A DNA stretch of 64,000 bases from Vanrija pseudolonga (Eukaryota; Basidiomycota; Tremellomycetes; Trichosporonales; Trichosporonaceae): NCBI RefSeq assembly GCF_020906515.1, contig NC_085852.1, positions 1,054,001 to 1,118,000 on the forward strand, in the 5' to 3' direction. Shown here piece after piece: positions 11,413 through 22,970 of this stretch. Under the pieces are notes generated by a model. It was not told where the DNA came from, searched no databases, and saw nothing but the letters and a program-made list of their open reading frames with translations. The position numbers and the translations under genes are program-made. Position 1 is the first letter of the stretch. The number at the start of each line of letters is the position of its first letter.

Positions 11413-11690
11413 GGGTGAGGAGGGCCGAAGGCATGGGTTTGGTAGCGGCATGGCGCATGGCATGGTAGACGGCATGCGGGAGGTGATGTACTGCGCTTGG
11501 AGGGCGGCGAGATGTGACAGCGAGGGTCGCGCTCACGGCGGGGAAGTTGGCCAGGAAAGGAAGAGACGCTGCACCAACGCCGCTACACCACCCCCATGCA
11601 CCCACCCCTGCACATGCTAACAACAATGCATACAGGAAGAGAGTGACAACGGCAACAGAACAGTCTATGAGGTGCACAATCGCGCAGGGT

Positions 11691-12412
11691 TTACAGGATG
11701 CGAGTGAGGGACGAGTAACTTCTGAGATCGTCAGCGGCGCCAAACCCCACGACGCACGAGATGATGAGCACGACGACCTGGATAAGCGCCCACATGAAGG
11801 GCACCCATGTGGACATGGAGAACCCGCCAGACGAGTAGACTGCGGCCAGGGCGAAGCCCACCACCGTACCGCTCACGAGCGCGACGAAGGCCGCGATGGC
11901 GCCCATGAGCAGCGGGATGATGAGGACGAGGTACAGCGGCGGGCGGCGGCGCGTGCGCTGGCGCCGCCGCACGACGGACGACGCCGCGCTCGCCGCGCGC
12001 GCGAACAGCCCTCCGCCAGAGGACACGGGGCGCATCTCGACCTCGTCGCCGCCCTTGTCCTTCTCGTGCCCCGGCGCGAACACCGCGCGCGAGAGGATAA
12101 TGTTGGCGCTGGCGAGCGCGGCGCAGGCCAGAAACGTCCCGAGGAAGAGGATGAGCGTCCAGTAGAACGTGAAGCGCCAGATTGCTGCGGGTGTCAGTGG
12201 CATACGGGAGAGGAGGCGCACCCTCCGCATTGTGCAGAAAGTAGCCGCGCTGCTGGATCGTCGAGGCGATACTCGGCGCGTACAGCGACGGGAACCGCGG
12301 CACCGTGTAGTTGTGCGGCTTGCCCTGTGTGTGTGCGTGAGTGTGGTTTGCGGCGGCGCCGACGTACCTGCGTCCCGGGGTCGGGGTCGAACACGGACGT
12401 GACCTGCCCCAT
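11691..12412 (-). CDS. TMEM170-like integral membrane protein
   Basis: About 200 aa from three exons (introns near 12323-12366 and 12184-12228, written on the minus strand). The product begins MGQVTSVFDPDPGTQ, then GKPHNYTVPRFPSLYAPS, a segment before the first membrane helix (IWRFTFYWTLILFLGTFLAC), a charged loop with GHEKDKGGDEVEMR and RRRQRTRRRPP, and three further helices ending FMWALIQVVVLIISC. The IIPLLMGAIAAFVALVSG and AVYSSGGFSMSTW stretches align by eye with LLMG...AGVYRAAG of animal TMEM170A. TMEM170A shapes ER sheets and the nuclear envelope; the role here is inferred. Gly2 with Ser6 gives a possible N-myristoylation signal, odd for a multi-pass protein. Confidence 0.65.
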
Positions 12413-12852
12413 TTTGTTGCGTGAGCATAAAAGGTGGTTCGACGACAGCGACGATGAAGAGAGAGGGGTCGGGTTAGTCTTGTCCGGTGGGTCGTCTTGT
12501 TGAGCGGAACCAAACGATGACGCTGCCCGGGCTGCTGCGACAATAACAACAACGCAACGAGGTGGACATGGCCGGCTTCGAGCAGCGGCAGGCAGACTGC
12601 ATGACTGCATGCTGCTTCGGAGGCGGCATGAGCAGTCGCTGCGAGTGACTGCTGACGAGGTCTACATTGCGCCGTTACAAATAGCGACGGTGTCACAGCC
12701 CCAACCCAACTCCGATCGGCCTCGATGCCACTGCCACGCCACGCCACTCGGCCTGCGGCCTTCGGCCTGCGGCCTGCAGCTTAGACAAATGCATGTTGTG
12801 TACAACTCTTTCGGCGTCTATCGCACACCTCAGAGATCCATCTTCCCTTCCC
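12413..12852. other. Intergenic: TMEM170-like promoter and CAT2 3' flank
   Basis: No gene is seen. On the minus strand this is the promoter of the TMEM170-like gene. A short tandem of CGGCCTGCGGCCT units lies at about 12749-12777. Confidence 0.5.
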
Positions 12853-15158
12853 TTAGAGCTTCGCCTTCTCGTCCTTTCCTGTCGAACTAGCCTCGCACAC
12901 GCGGCGCATGTCGCGCAGAGCCTGCACAATGTTGTGCTTCAGGCGCGTCGTCGACGTCGTGGGGCACGACACCTTGGACTCGAGGCCAAACTTGACAACG
13001 TGAGGCGCAATCATGTAGTTGATGCCGTATCCATCAGGCCACGCGGCACCAAAGCCAGTAGCCATGAAGCGGATACCAGAGCTCAGACCAGACGTCGAGA
13101 GCTTCCACTCCTGCGACTTGGCGTACAGCTCGTCCTCAAAAAGAGGGTGCGTCTCTCCAGGGCGGAGCTGGACCTTGAGGCCCATAAGGTGACGGTCCCA
13201 ACCACCACCGGCAGACGAGCGCTTGGTGAGCGAGTTGTGCTCCAAAACCGCCTTGGTGAGGAGATCATAGCGCTTGGCGTCGTCGAGCGAGGCGTTGTCC
13301 ATGGCGTTGACAAACGCACGCGACTCGACGCTGAGGGTACGGATAACGTCGGTACGACCGTGCTTGAAACCACGGGTCGAAGCAGTCTCGTACGTGGCAG
13401 TGGCGTTGCCCTGGTCGCGGAACCAGGCGAGCTGGAGCGCCTGCTGCATGAAGCCGTCGGGCGACTGCTTGGCAATCTTCTTGATCCAGTCACCGCCAAA
13501 CTCGGCCCACCAGAGGGTGCTGGCGTCCGAGTCGTTGACAATCTGCAGGTTGCGCTCGGCGCAGGCGGCGATCTCGTCCTGGATAGCAGAGTCGACCACA
13601 AAGTCCTCGCGCTGGAATCCCTGGCCAAGAGCGGGAAGGATCTGCTTGGTGACCGAGAACTGGGCGTCGTCGACAGGCTCGGCAAGAGCGTAGTCGACAA
13701 TCATCGAAGGCAGAAGCGCGTCGACGGGCGAGTGTTCGCCCATGACGGCAGCACGACCGTTGTTCTCGACGAGGATGCTCAGAGGCTTGTCGAACCAGCG
13801 GTTGCGCCCGCCAAAGAGACCACCCTGCGTGTTGTGCATCTGCGAGTCGACGGGAGCCTGGCGGAGGGGGTCGTCGGTGGGCTGGGTGGGCAGGGTGTAG
13901 GGGTCGAGCGAGACGACGATGAGCGACGAGTCGATGTTGGCCAGCGTCTCGCGGTTCTTGGGCGAGAAGAGGATGACCTTCTCGCGGTTCTGATGACTTA
14001 GTTTCGGAATTTCTTTATCGCAAAGGCACGGTCTACTCACCACAGTCCAGGTGTCACGGTGGTCGGCCGAGAGGATGCCGACACGAGCAGGCTTCTCGCC
14101 AGCGTCCTTGCGCTTCTTGGCATCCTCAACGGCGGCCTGGAAGAGGCGCTCAATCTCGCCAGCGGGGATGGGCTCCGGGATACCGTCGGCACCCTGCTGG
14201 AAGACATCAATCGAGTAGATGAAGTCGTCGATCATGACAGTGGTGTGGAGCGCCTGGTTGTCAATAACCGAGAACGCGTCCGAGCTGGGCTGTGGGATAC
14301 GCGAGAAGTTGAAGATCTTGGCGAACTGCGACATGCACATGGGGCCGGCCTTGGAGACGTGAGGAGGGAGCTCCTCGCTACGCCGGTCAGCGATCAACGC
14401 ACCGGACATGGCGGCTTTGGTACCTACCGAAGGATCTGCGTCCTGTACTCGGCAAAACGGCGGGTGAGCCAAGCGGCACGGCGAACCTGCCAGTCGGTGA
14501 TCCACTCAATCTTGGTCACATCCTCGTACTTGAAGGGCTGGTAGTAGTCCTTCTTGTCGGTGTGCGAGTCGAGCCAAGGCTTGCCGCCACCCTCAGCGCC
14601 GGCGGGAAGGTCGTTCGAGGGGTTGGGGTTGAGAGGGACCGTCGTCTTGTTGGTGGCACCCTCAAGAACAGGGGGCTGAGGGTCCTGGGGGTCGGACGCG
14701 AACAGGAGCCACCAGTTCGAGTTGACGAGCATGGGCGCGCGCCAGGTGTGGTACGCGAGCGCGAGCCACAGCGTGTCATCGAGCCAGTTGTTGGGCGAGA
14801 TGTGGTCGAGGTCTGAGGTTGTGTTTTAGCACGCGCATCCCGTCACGCTAGCCCTCGCTCACCCTTCAGACGCTCCTGGAGGACACGGCCAAGACCATCC
14901 TTGGAGGCAAAGTCCTTGGCGAAGAGCTTGCGCTTCTCAAGCTCCTTGGGGAGGGCGTGCGAGCCATACTGCTCGTGTCAGCGCAGCCACAACACACATC
15001 ACACCCCCAACACACACCTTCTGCTCGAGGAGGGGCACAATGCTCTTGATGTAACCCTCGAGCGACTTGTCAAGGTCGGGCACGGGCAAGCGGGGGAGCT
15101 TGTCCTGGTACTCGAAAGTCCTTGCTGGGGTCTTCTTTGGTGCAGTGGTCGAGACCAT
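12853..15158 (-). CDS. CAT2: Carnitine O-acetyltransferase
   Basis: Transfers acetyl groups between CoA and carnitine so that acetyl units can move between peroxisome and mitochondrion. The spliced product from the ATG at 15158 is about 695 aa. PRLPVPDLDKSLEGYIKSI is the N-terminal choline/carnitine acyltransferase signature; GEHSPVDALL carries the catalytic His; DNQALHTTVM and GGLFGGRNRWFDKPLSI are family blocks, and the Ser-Thr-Ser-type region is represented by ASTRGFKHGRTD. The product ends DEKAKL; AKL is a PTS1 peroxisomal signal and is also the ending of yeast Cat2. Four introns; the one at 13990-14040 is 51 nt, in frame and free of stops. An in-frame ATG at 15293 would add 45 residues that look like a mitochondrial presequence. 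Its 3' end faces the TMEM170-like promoter. Confidence 0.93.
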
Positions 15159-15293
15159 CCTTGCGTGGTATGCTGTGGGGGGTGCTTGGGTGCAAGAAAG
15201 AGCAAACGCAGCAACGGCGGGCGATGACTTTGGTTTTATACGAGATGCGAGGATCCGGCTATTGACAAGAGGCCTGAGGGAGGGGACCGGCAT
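15159..15293 (-). CDS. CAT2: Alternative N-terminal extension of CAT2 (mitochondrial form)
   Basis: The frame of CAT2 stays open upstream of the ATG at 15158 to a second ATG at 15293, in the same exon. The 45 added residues begin MPVPSLRPLVNSRILAS and contain five Arg/Lys in the first 22 residues, many Ser/Ala, and no Asp or Glu, as expected of a mitochondrial presequence. In Saccharomyces, CAT2 makes mitochondrial and peroxisomal enzyme from two in-frame starts. Alternatively this may be open by chance as leader. Confidence 0.6.
15234..15240 (-). promoter_or_regulatory. TATA box inside the CAT2 extension
   Basis: On the minus strand the sequence reads TATAAAA, 76 bases upstream of the short-form ATG at 15158 and inside codons for Arg-Ile-Lys of the possible presequence. 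The distance fits a start site roughly 30 bases downstream that would exclude the upstream ATG and yield only the peroxisomal form. Confidence 0.55.
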
Positions 15294-17424
15294 TCTGCGG
15301 CGGTTGTGCGAATTAGGGCTGGGTTTCGTTTGGGCAAGGGGGGGGGGAGGGGGGCAGGTAGCCTAGCAACTCGGGGATGGGGGAGTTGTCTTTGGCGGTG
15401 TCGGACACGCAGAGTACTGTGCGTTTGGTGACGAGTAGCGCAGTAGAGAGAGCGTTGGGACGACAATGACAAAGGAGCACGCGCAGATGATGCACTCGCA
15501 GTTGTTTGGGGGGAATGGCCCAGTTTGGCGCCTGGGTGCTGGATGGGTGTGGAGACTCACGGCCGTTGAGAGTTGTGGAAGATCCGATGCGTGTCGCTGA
15601 CGGACCTTGGAGCCCTTTGCCGGCACTTGTGGTAGGCCTTAGCCGACTATTGTGTGGTGTGCCGGCCGCCCCCCCCGGGCCCCAGGCTTATATCCCCGCA
15701 CCTGCCTGCAGCACGCGTCACACTACCCAGCCAAGACCTAAACGCTCGTCTTCCGCTCTAGTCACAATACCGCGCTGCCGAAGACCATTCTTCCACTCGT
15801 CCTCACCGCTGTATCACTTGTCCAGCATCCCCACAACCTAGAGAGGATACCTCTGCCGACAGTTTGGAGAGCGCGTGACGGCGCTGGGGTCCGCTAATCT
15901 CGCCTCTCGGGCCGAGCACGGACAAGCATGGCCTTGAAGCCGTGGACACAAACGGCCCCCGGAGAATGAGCGGGTGCGGAGGGGGGGTGAGGCGCCACCG
16001 TGGGAAAGCAACCCTCGACTGAGGGCTCACTGTTGCGGTGCCACTTACATCAAAGACTTGCTGATTGTTTGGCTGTGCACTGGACTGTGAGGTGGTGGAT
16101 GGGATCGATGCCGACGACTTGTGAACCTTTTATGTAGACGTCGCGTCGAGAGGCCCTCGGCTAAGGGTAAACGAGTGACAATGACGGGTGGCAGTTGGAC
16201 AGCCCGAAGGTGCGAGGCTGGATGTCTTTCGTTTCAGTTTCGTGGTACAAGTGACGTGGGGAAGGTGAGGCCGTCGTCGCGATTGCAGACTCGGCCGTGT
16301 TGAGACCTGGTGACCTCGAACTTGCGTGTCAGTGACTGCCGACCTACACCTGTGCCCGCCATCCGGCCGGCTGCCCTCCGGCCGTACAGACCACTCCGTA
16401 CCCCGTCGAGGCTCTGATGTCTGGGAGCAACTCATGTTGGCCAGCTGGGATCCGGAAGAGAAACGGTGACTGCTGTTTACACTGGCAACTGTGTAGTCGA
16501 GGGGCCTGGTCAACCGGCCTATCTTATGTCTTCCTTTTGAGCTCAACTGCCTGTATTGTCTGATTTCGAGACCGACCCCGGAAAGCAAGGTGTGTACGTC
16601 CCCCCCCCCCCGCCCCCCTCCCCTCCTTCCCAGTGGTAATTATGACATCAAAACCCCGAAACAAACGAACTCTGTCACCCCCTAGCCAATATCTGGTCAA
16701 ACCCGGACTCATGGCTCTGTAAGAGATAAGCTCGGGGTCCGAACGTCCTGAAGACAGAGCCCTTAAGGCGCTTGCAAGGCTCCAACGGCCTCCCAGAAGT
16801 TACGGACGCCACAGGAACGGAGTATAGGACCCATCTCAACCATCCCTATTGGAAGCAAAGTCAGTGCATGAAGCATGCTTGAGGAGGATGGTAGCCTAGA
16901 TGTCGGGATGGTGCCTCAAACAGTGAGTCCCGCCACCCAGGCCGACCTTGACTGCCCCGTGTCCACCGTGGGAGACTTGTCCACGCGCGTTGTCTCATCA
17001 ACGTTGCCCTATCTCAATGTACGTCACGCGCTCGCCCCCGTTGCCGCCGCCGCCGCGCCGCCGCCATCAGCTTGTACCCGCGGCCCGTCACTCAACTACT
17101 TCAGCAACTGTTGCATTCCAGTTTCGTATCGACAACATCAGTCACTGCAGCTTTACTCTTGCAGCCTTCAACACCTCGTCACCCAATACCCATCACCCAT
17201 CCCCTAAGCCAAAGCCTCACCCGCGACGCAACACTACAAGTACCTGGCAGCACACGGGCGAGCGTCACACTCCACACAACTCGTGTCAAGAGCCGGCGCC
17301 CTTCCCACGCCGCCGAGCTCGTTCGACCACTCGCACTGGCTCCTCTCGACACAACTGGTCTCGTGACAAGGCCCCTCTCCACAACTCTGTCTACAATCAC
17401 TGCTCTGCGCAAGTCCTGCCCAGC
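15294..17424. other. 2.1-kb intergenic region
   Basis: No convincing gene. It is the divergent promoter region between CAT2 and the E2 gene. G- and C-runs occur: a G-run interrupted by one A at about 15340-15358, a C-run at about 15670-15678 and a long C-run at about 16596-16616. Base composition is lower in GC between about 16050 and 16870 than in the flanking genes. The stretch 16940-17424 is pyrimidine-rich and probably the leader of the E2 gene. It stays open in the E2 frame from 16948 on, with an in-frame ATG at 17017. Confidence 0.5.
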
Positions 17425-20400
17425 ATGACAGGCAACGCGGCGCTGGCCCAGCTCATGGACATGGTGAGCTTTCCTCCATATTCCGTCCCACCTCCAAGCT
17501 GACGCTCCACCCCACAGGGAATACCCATCGGACGCGCAAAGGCAGCGCTGCAGCGCTCCAAGGGTGATGCCATGACGGCTGCGGTGAGTGATTGCAGAGG
17601 AGCGGGCGCGTCAAAGTCCATAACTGACGCGAGTTTGCCTACAGGAGCGCGTTTTCAGTGGAGAATTCGACGACATCCCCTCTGATGACGAGGATGACGG
17701 CGATCAACGCACTGGGCTTCAGGTATGATCGCCCAGAAAGGCTCACCTCACCTGGTGAACACTGCTGACCGGCTCTGCAGACACCAGAAGAGGGTAGCAG
17801 CAGCCGTGCTACAGCGGCGGCGGCCATGTCAGACGACGAAGAGGACGGCTACGACGATATCCTCATGGACGACGACGAAGATGACGGAGGCTACGATGAT
17901 TTTCATTTCGAGGATGGTAAGTCTGTGCACGCCTTGCGAGTGCTAATGTGGCTGTAGACGGCGAGCACGCCCCACAGGACGTTGACCCATACGCGGGCAT
18001 CTTCTTTTCCAAGGATAGAACAGAACACCTCATCGAAACCGTCCCGAGGCCAGTCTTCCTGGACATGCCCCTCTCATCCGGAGCCGCCGGCGGGCCGAGC
18101 GTCAGGAAGGAGAGAGTCCGCATCCTGTCTCGTGGGGAGTGGATGAGCGGTTGCCCAGAAGGCAGTGAGTCTGAACCAGCTGCACGGACGAATGCTTATC
18201 ACCGCCAGACGAACAGAGTTTCCTGTTCCAGCTGTACGAACTTCTCGCCGAGGGTGCGCTCCCCTGCGCCAACGGGTGCGGTCACAAGTTCCCGCGCTCC
18301 CCAGAGCAGTTCTTTGCGCTGTTTGTAAGTCTGCCCTCTGCTGGTGGTAGCTTACGTCTAGTCATCATTCCCCGCCTACACAGCGCACCTGGCCGACCTG
18401 ATCGAGGTTCGTTGCCCAGACTGCGATCACATGACATGCAGGGCGTGCGGAGAGCTTGTCAACGTCGGGTCGAATGGCAAGGGCAAAGGCAAGACCCACC
18501 GCTGGTCTATCAACGCGGACGGGGAAATCGAGTCTCTTCTGCACTGTCTCAATCTCCAGGTGAGGGACGGAGGCACTGAACGACGCTCACCAAACCAGGG
18601 TGTGATCATCGGCGTCGGCCTGCACATGATCGAGGAGGGATTCTCGGCCGTACCTGCCCCACCCACGCCGGAGAAGGACGAAGCTCACCCACCCAAGAAG
18701 CGCAAGGTCAAGAAGCTGATCTCAAAGTTCGTGCTCGGCGGCAACGATGACGAAATGAGTGACAGCGACGCGTCAGAGAGCGACTCACCTGCATTCTTCG
18801 GTGGTGGTACTGGCCGTGGCCGCTCGTCTGCCAAGGGCACGGGCTATAGCGGTACTCAGAACGAGGACGTAAGTGCAAGTGCAGAGCCATTGGCTGACGT
18901 CCTCCAGCGTTCAGGTCAGATTGCCGCTGAGCGTGCCCAAGCTCTCAATGACAGCAAGACTGCCACGCTCCTTTCGCAGGTGCAGGTCTACCTCCCGGCT
19001 CTCAACCGCCGCAGTGGGCCACGTGCTTCCGACCACCTGGTCCACCCAACCGCGCTGGCCCATCTTCGTCGCCGCAGTGGCTTTGTGAATGACCTGCTTC
19101 GCAACGACTCCCTCATGGACATGTCCAACCGTGGCACTCTATACCGTGCCCTGTTTGACTGGCTGGAGGTAAGATTTCGATTGAAAGCGCTAGCTGACTT
19201 CAGATTGTTTCGAGCCACGAGTCTCTGGCTAGCATGCTCGCCATGCCGCAGATGCGTCCTATGAGGACTGAGCCCGGTCCGGACAGGGACTCTGTTAGTG
19301 TTGTCTACGAGGGTGGCCCCAGCCCGCGTGAGCTCCTGGAGAGCGTTGTTATTCAAGCCACCTCCGCTCTGAAGGGCCTGACGGCTACGGCGGCAAAGGA
19401 AGAGGAGAAGGCTGTCGACCTGACGCAGAGTGTCAATGCTTTGGACATTGTCCAGCCTCCAGTCGTGGTTGATGAGGAGGACCAGAATGGCTCGCTGCAG
19501 GCTTTCTGGTAAGTTACGGCGGCGACCAAGGCTGACCACCCAGCGAGCGGATTGTCCAGTCCGCGGCGACTATTGACCGTTTGCTCATCGACACCAAGGG
19601 CGAGGAGTTCGTCAAACGTATGCGCGAGACTCTCCCGCGTCTTCACACTGCGGTGGAAGTGCAGGAGTCTGCAGACGCGACCAACGATGCGATCATTAAG
19701 ATCTGTGAGTGGGCTTGCCTGCTTCATGGCTAACCCCTAGACGAAGAATGGGCCCGAAAGGTCCGCTTCCAGTATACCGACCTGATCAACCCCAACGACC
19801 CTGGCAAGGAGAACTACTTCCACTGCTACAATGAGCAGATCAAGAAGCTGGTTGGCATGGTGAGTTGGTGGGCGGGGATGATGCGCTGACGTGAAAGGAC
19901 GCCCCGAAGCGTTCTCTTGCGATTGCCAAGGAGCTGGCGATTCTGACGACGAGCCTTCCGTCCGCGTGGCACTCTTCCATTTTCCTGCGTGTCGACGACG
20001 CCCGCGTCGACTGCATCAAGGCGATGATCATTGGTCCTGAGGGAACGCCCTACGAGAACGGGTGCTTCATCTTTGACATCTTCCTGCCTCTAGAGTACAA
20101 CATCAAGTGCCCGTCTGTCAAGTCCATGACAACGAACGGTGGCAAGTACAGGTACAACCCGAACCTGTACAATGACGGGGTAAGTGGTAGGGTAAGAGCA
20201 CGAGCTAACTGGAGTAGAAGGTCTGCCTCAGCCTGCTTGGCACTTGGTCGGGTCCTGGTTGGGTGTCGGGCAAGTCGACGCTCCTCCAGGTCCTCATTTC
20301 GATCCAGAGTCTGATTCTGAGTGAGGAGCCTTACCTGAACGAGCCAGGATGGGCCAACCAGGCGGGAGTAAGTTAAGATATGTGGCTTGCAACTAACTCT

Positions 20401-20878
20401 CCAGACCACTGCCAGCAAGCAGTATTCTGCCAATGTCCGCCGCATGGTCATCGAGGATGCCATGGGCAACAACCTGGCCAACCCCCCATTCCCATGTAGG
20501 TTGACGCAAGCTGTGCTCTGCTGACAAGCAGTTGAGAATGAGATCAAGACGCACTTTAGGCTCAAGGCGGATGTTATTCGCGCACAGCTTGATCGGTGAG
20601 GAGAGTGTGGCAAGAACGTTGCTGATGAGTTCAGATGGAAGGCCATTGACGATGGCAAGGTGACATCATTCGACTCGTATAGCAGCGTTCAGCAGACCAT
20701 CGCGGCTACGAGCCAGGACGGGGGGTCCAGGGGTGGGACGTTCGACACGACCTCGAAGCGCCTGCGCGGCCTACTGGACGCGCTCAAGCCGCCGCCGCCT
20801 ACCCCGGCGAGCGCTGCCGCAGTGGCTGCGGTGAAGCGCACCAACCCGTTCCGTGGCGCCAAGAAGGGGGGCAAGTGA
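17425..20878 (+). CDS. BIRC6-class ubiquitin-conjugating enzyme with UBA domain
   Basis: A large E2 of about 880 aa split by 16 introns of 37-60 bp, all joining in frame. Residues 1-40 ([19 protein letters not shown]) form a UBA domain that would bind ubiquitin. An acidic stretch ([19 protein letters not shown]) follows. A zinc-binding segment then reads CANGCGHKF ... [15 protein letters not shown], which resembles an IBR/RING half. A basic patch PPKKRKVKK is a likely nuclear signal. The C-terminal quarter is the UBC fold: [19 protein letters not shown], then [20 protein letters not shown] with the active-site Cys, then GTWSGPGW. The Lys-Val-Cys-Leu-Ser form is that of BIRC6/UBE2O. The product ends in a basic tail. 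It probably attaches ubiquitin to substrates without a separate E3. An in-frame ATG at 17017 is a less likely start. Confidence 0.88.
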
Positions 20879-21156
20879 TGATGCTGGTGTGGTCTGTGTA
20901 TCGATTTGGCTTGTACCATATACGTGGATAGCATTTGTTTAGCATGCATGTGAGAGAGGTGGTGTGTAAGCCGTCGAGGTGTCACGAGCCGATAGGTCCG
21001 AAAGGCGACGAGTAATCAACAGTCGGGAGCTCGGCATTTGCCCTTGGCCTGGACAATCTAATCCGGAGAGCCGACCCGGCGGCGGGTTGTCGCCTTCGTC
21101 TGCATTATCTCGAGTCGAGTCTGGTCTTTTGACTTTACAACACCCATTCCACCACC

Positions 21157-22752
21157 ATGCTCCGACACGCAGCGCGGAGTCTAGGAAGGACGGGCGCCAC
21201 GCCGCGCGCCTACAGCACTACCTCGAGGCCACCACTAAAAGTCGCCGTGATCGGGTCTGGCCCATCGGGGTTCTACGCGGCGTCGCGTATCCTCGCTCAG
21301 CTGCCCCCTACGAGCGAGCACGGCCAGGCGACCACAGTGGACATGTACGAGCGCCTGCCGACGCCGTACGGGCTGGCGCGGTACGGCGTTGCGCCGGACC
21401 ACCCGGAGGTGAAGGTGAGCGCCCAGCCGGCCTCGTCGTTGGCCTAGACGGCGCGCTGACTGACCCCCCAGAACTGCCAGCACAAGTTTGACGAGCTCGC
21501 CACGGACCCGCGCTTCGCCTTCTTCGGCAACGTCTCGGTCGGGCAGCACACGCCTGGGCCGTTCGCGAGCTACGCGTACCCGCACGCGCTGCACGTCCCG
21601 CTCGGCGACCTGGCAGCGCACTACAATGCCGTCGTGTTCGCGTACGGCGCGAGCCACAGCAACCCGCTTGCTTCGGTGCCCGGCTCGTCGGCGTCAGCGA
21701 CACCACTCGCCGGCGTGGTCCCTGCGCTCGCGCTCGTCAGCTGGTATAACGGCCACCCCGGGTATGCCGACCTGCCTGTCGACCTGAGCAAGACGCACAC
21801 CGTCGACGTGGTCGGGCAGGGCAACGTCGCGCTCGACGTCGCGCGGATTCTTCTCCGGCCAATCGACACGCTCAAGGACACCGACATGCCAGAGGACGTG
21901 CTGGCTGTTCTGGCGGCCAGCAGCGTGCGCAAGGTGCGCGCGGTGGGCCGCCGCGGCCCCGCGCAGGTGGCATTCACGACCAAGGAGTTCCGCGAGATGG
22001 TCAACCTGCCTGATGTGGCGTACGCCGGCGTCGACGCGGGCCTGATGGCACAGGCGCAGGAGCTGACCAAGGGCGACAGGATGCGCACGCGCATGCTCGC
22101 GCTCATGGCCAAGCCTGCCAACGCGGGCGGGCGCAAGACGTTCGAGCTCGACTTTTTGCTGTCGCCCGCGGCGTTCCTGCCCGGCGAGGACGGACGGCGC
22201 GTCGCAGCCGCCAAGTGGGACGTCAACGAGCTCGCCTTCGAGGGCAAGGCGGCGTCGGCGCGCCGCACAGGCGAGCAGGTCACGCGTGAGACGGACATGG
22301 TCGTCGAGAGCGTCGGATATCGGTCCGAGCCGCTCGGCGGGCTGCTGCCGTTCGACAGCAAGAGGGGGCGCGTGGTCAACGCCGGCGGGCGGGTGACAGC
22401 CGCCGACGGCACACCCGTGCCCGGCGCATACGTGTCTGGCTGGGCTGGACGAGGGCCCGTCGGCGTGATCGCGAGTACCATGCAAGACGCGTACGGTCTC
22501 GTCGAGGGCATCCTGGGCGACTATGTTGCCGACGACGGGCCGTTCGTGCGCCGGGACGCCGGCGCGGCGATCCCGCTCGCGCCGGAGGGCGGCCGGCCTG
22601 ACGCCGTCGAGAAGGGCCTCAAGGACGGCCGTGTCGTTCCCCTCGCTGGGTGGCATGCTATCGACAAGGCTGAGCAGGAGCGCGCAAAGGGCACCGGCAA
22701 GGAAAGGGAGAAGTTTAGGCGCGTAGAGGACATGCTCAGTGTCTTGGGATAG
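21157..22752 (+). CDS. ARH1: NADPH:ferredoxin (adrenodoxin) reductase, mitochondrial
   Basis: Flavoenzyme that passes electrons from NADPH to mitochondrial ferredoxin for Fe-S cluster assembly and heme A/ubiquinone synthesis. Two exons (intron 21415-21471) give 512 aa. The N-terminus [20 protein letters not shown] is a mitochondrial presequence. [14 protein letters not shown] is the FAD-binding dinucleotide motif, [21 protein letters not shown] the ferredoxin-reductase signature, [15 protein letters not shown] the NADP-binding motif, and [15 protein letters not shown] the FAD-contact C-terminal motif. The family usually has about 450-500 residues, so the length fits. The intron sits immediately after the signature DHPEVK. 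The gene is co-oriented with the E2 gene, 278 bases downstream of it, and ends tail to tail with the next gene. Confidence 0.95.
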
Positions 22753-22970
22753 TAGCACATGCAAGTAGAGGAGACAAACAGCATAGCAACAACGACTACC
22801 ACACCACTCCCCCCCCACTCCCCCTCACCATCTCGTACAGTCATGCATGTGTATGTAAACGTATGGGGCAGCAGGGCCAATGTGTCATAAGTGGCGGGGT
22901 TGCGGGCAGCCCCGGTGGTGTTGAGCAAGCAGCCTTAGTCGCCGGCGAGCTCGAAATGTCCATGTGCCGT

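Noticed and set aside
16130-16588. Possible minus-strand gene in the 15.3-17.4 kb gap
   Set aside because: No domain, no membrane or signal features, and Ser/Arg-rich random-like composition.
16596-16616. C-run and similar G-runs as G-quadruplex elements
   Set aside because: Only one interrupted run at each place; not enough separate G-tracts to argue for a functional quadruplex.
21694-22818. 374-codon minus-strand frame opposite ARH1
   Set aside because: Antisense shadow of the flavoenzyme exon.
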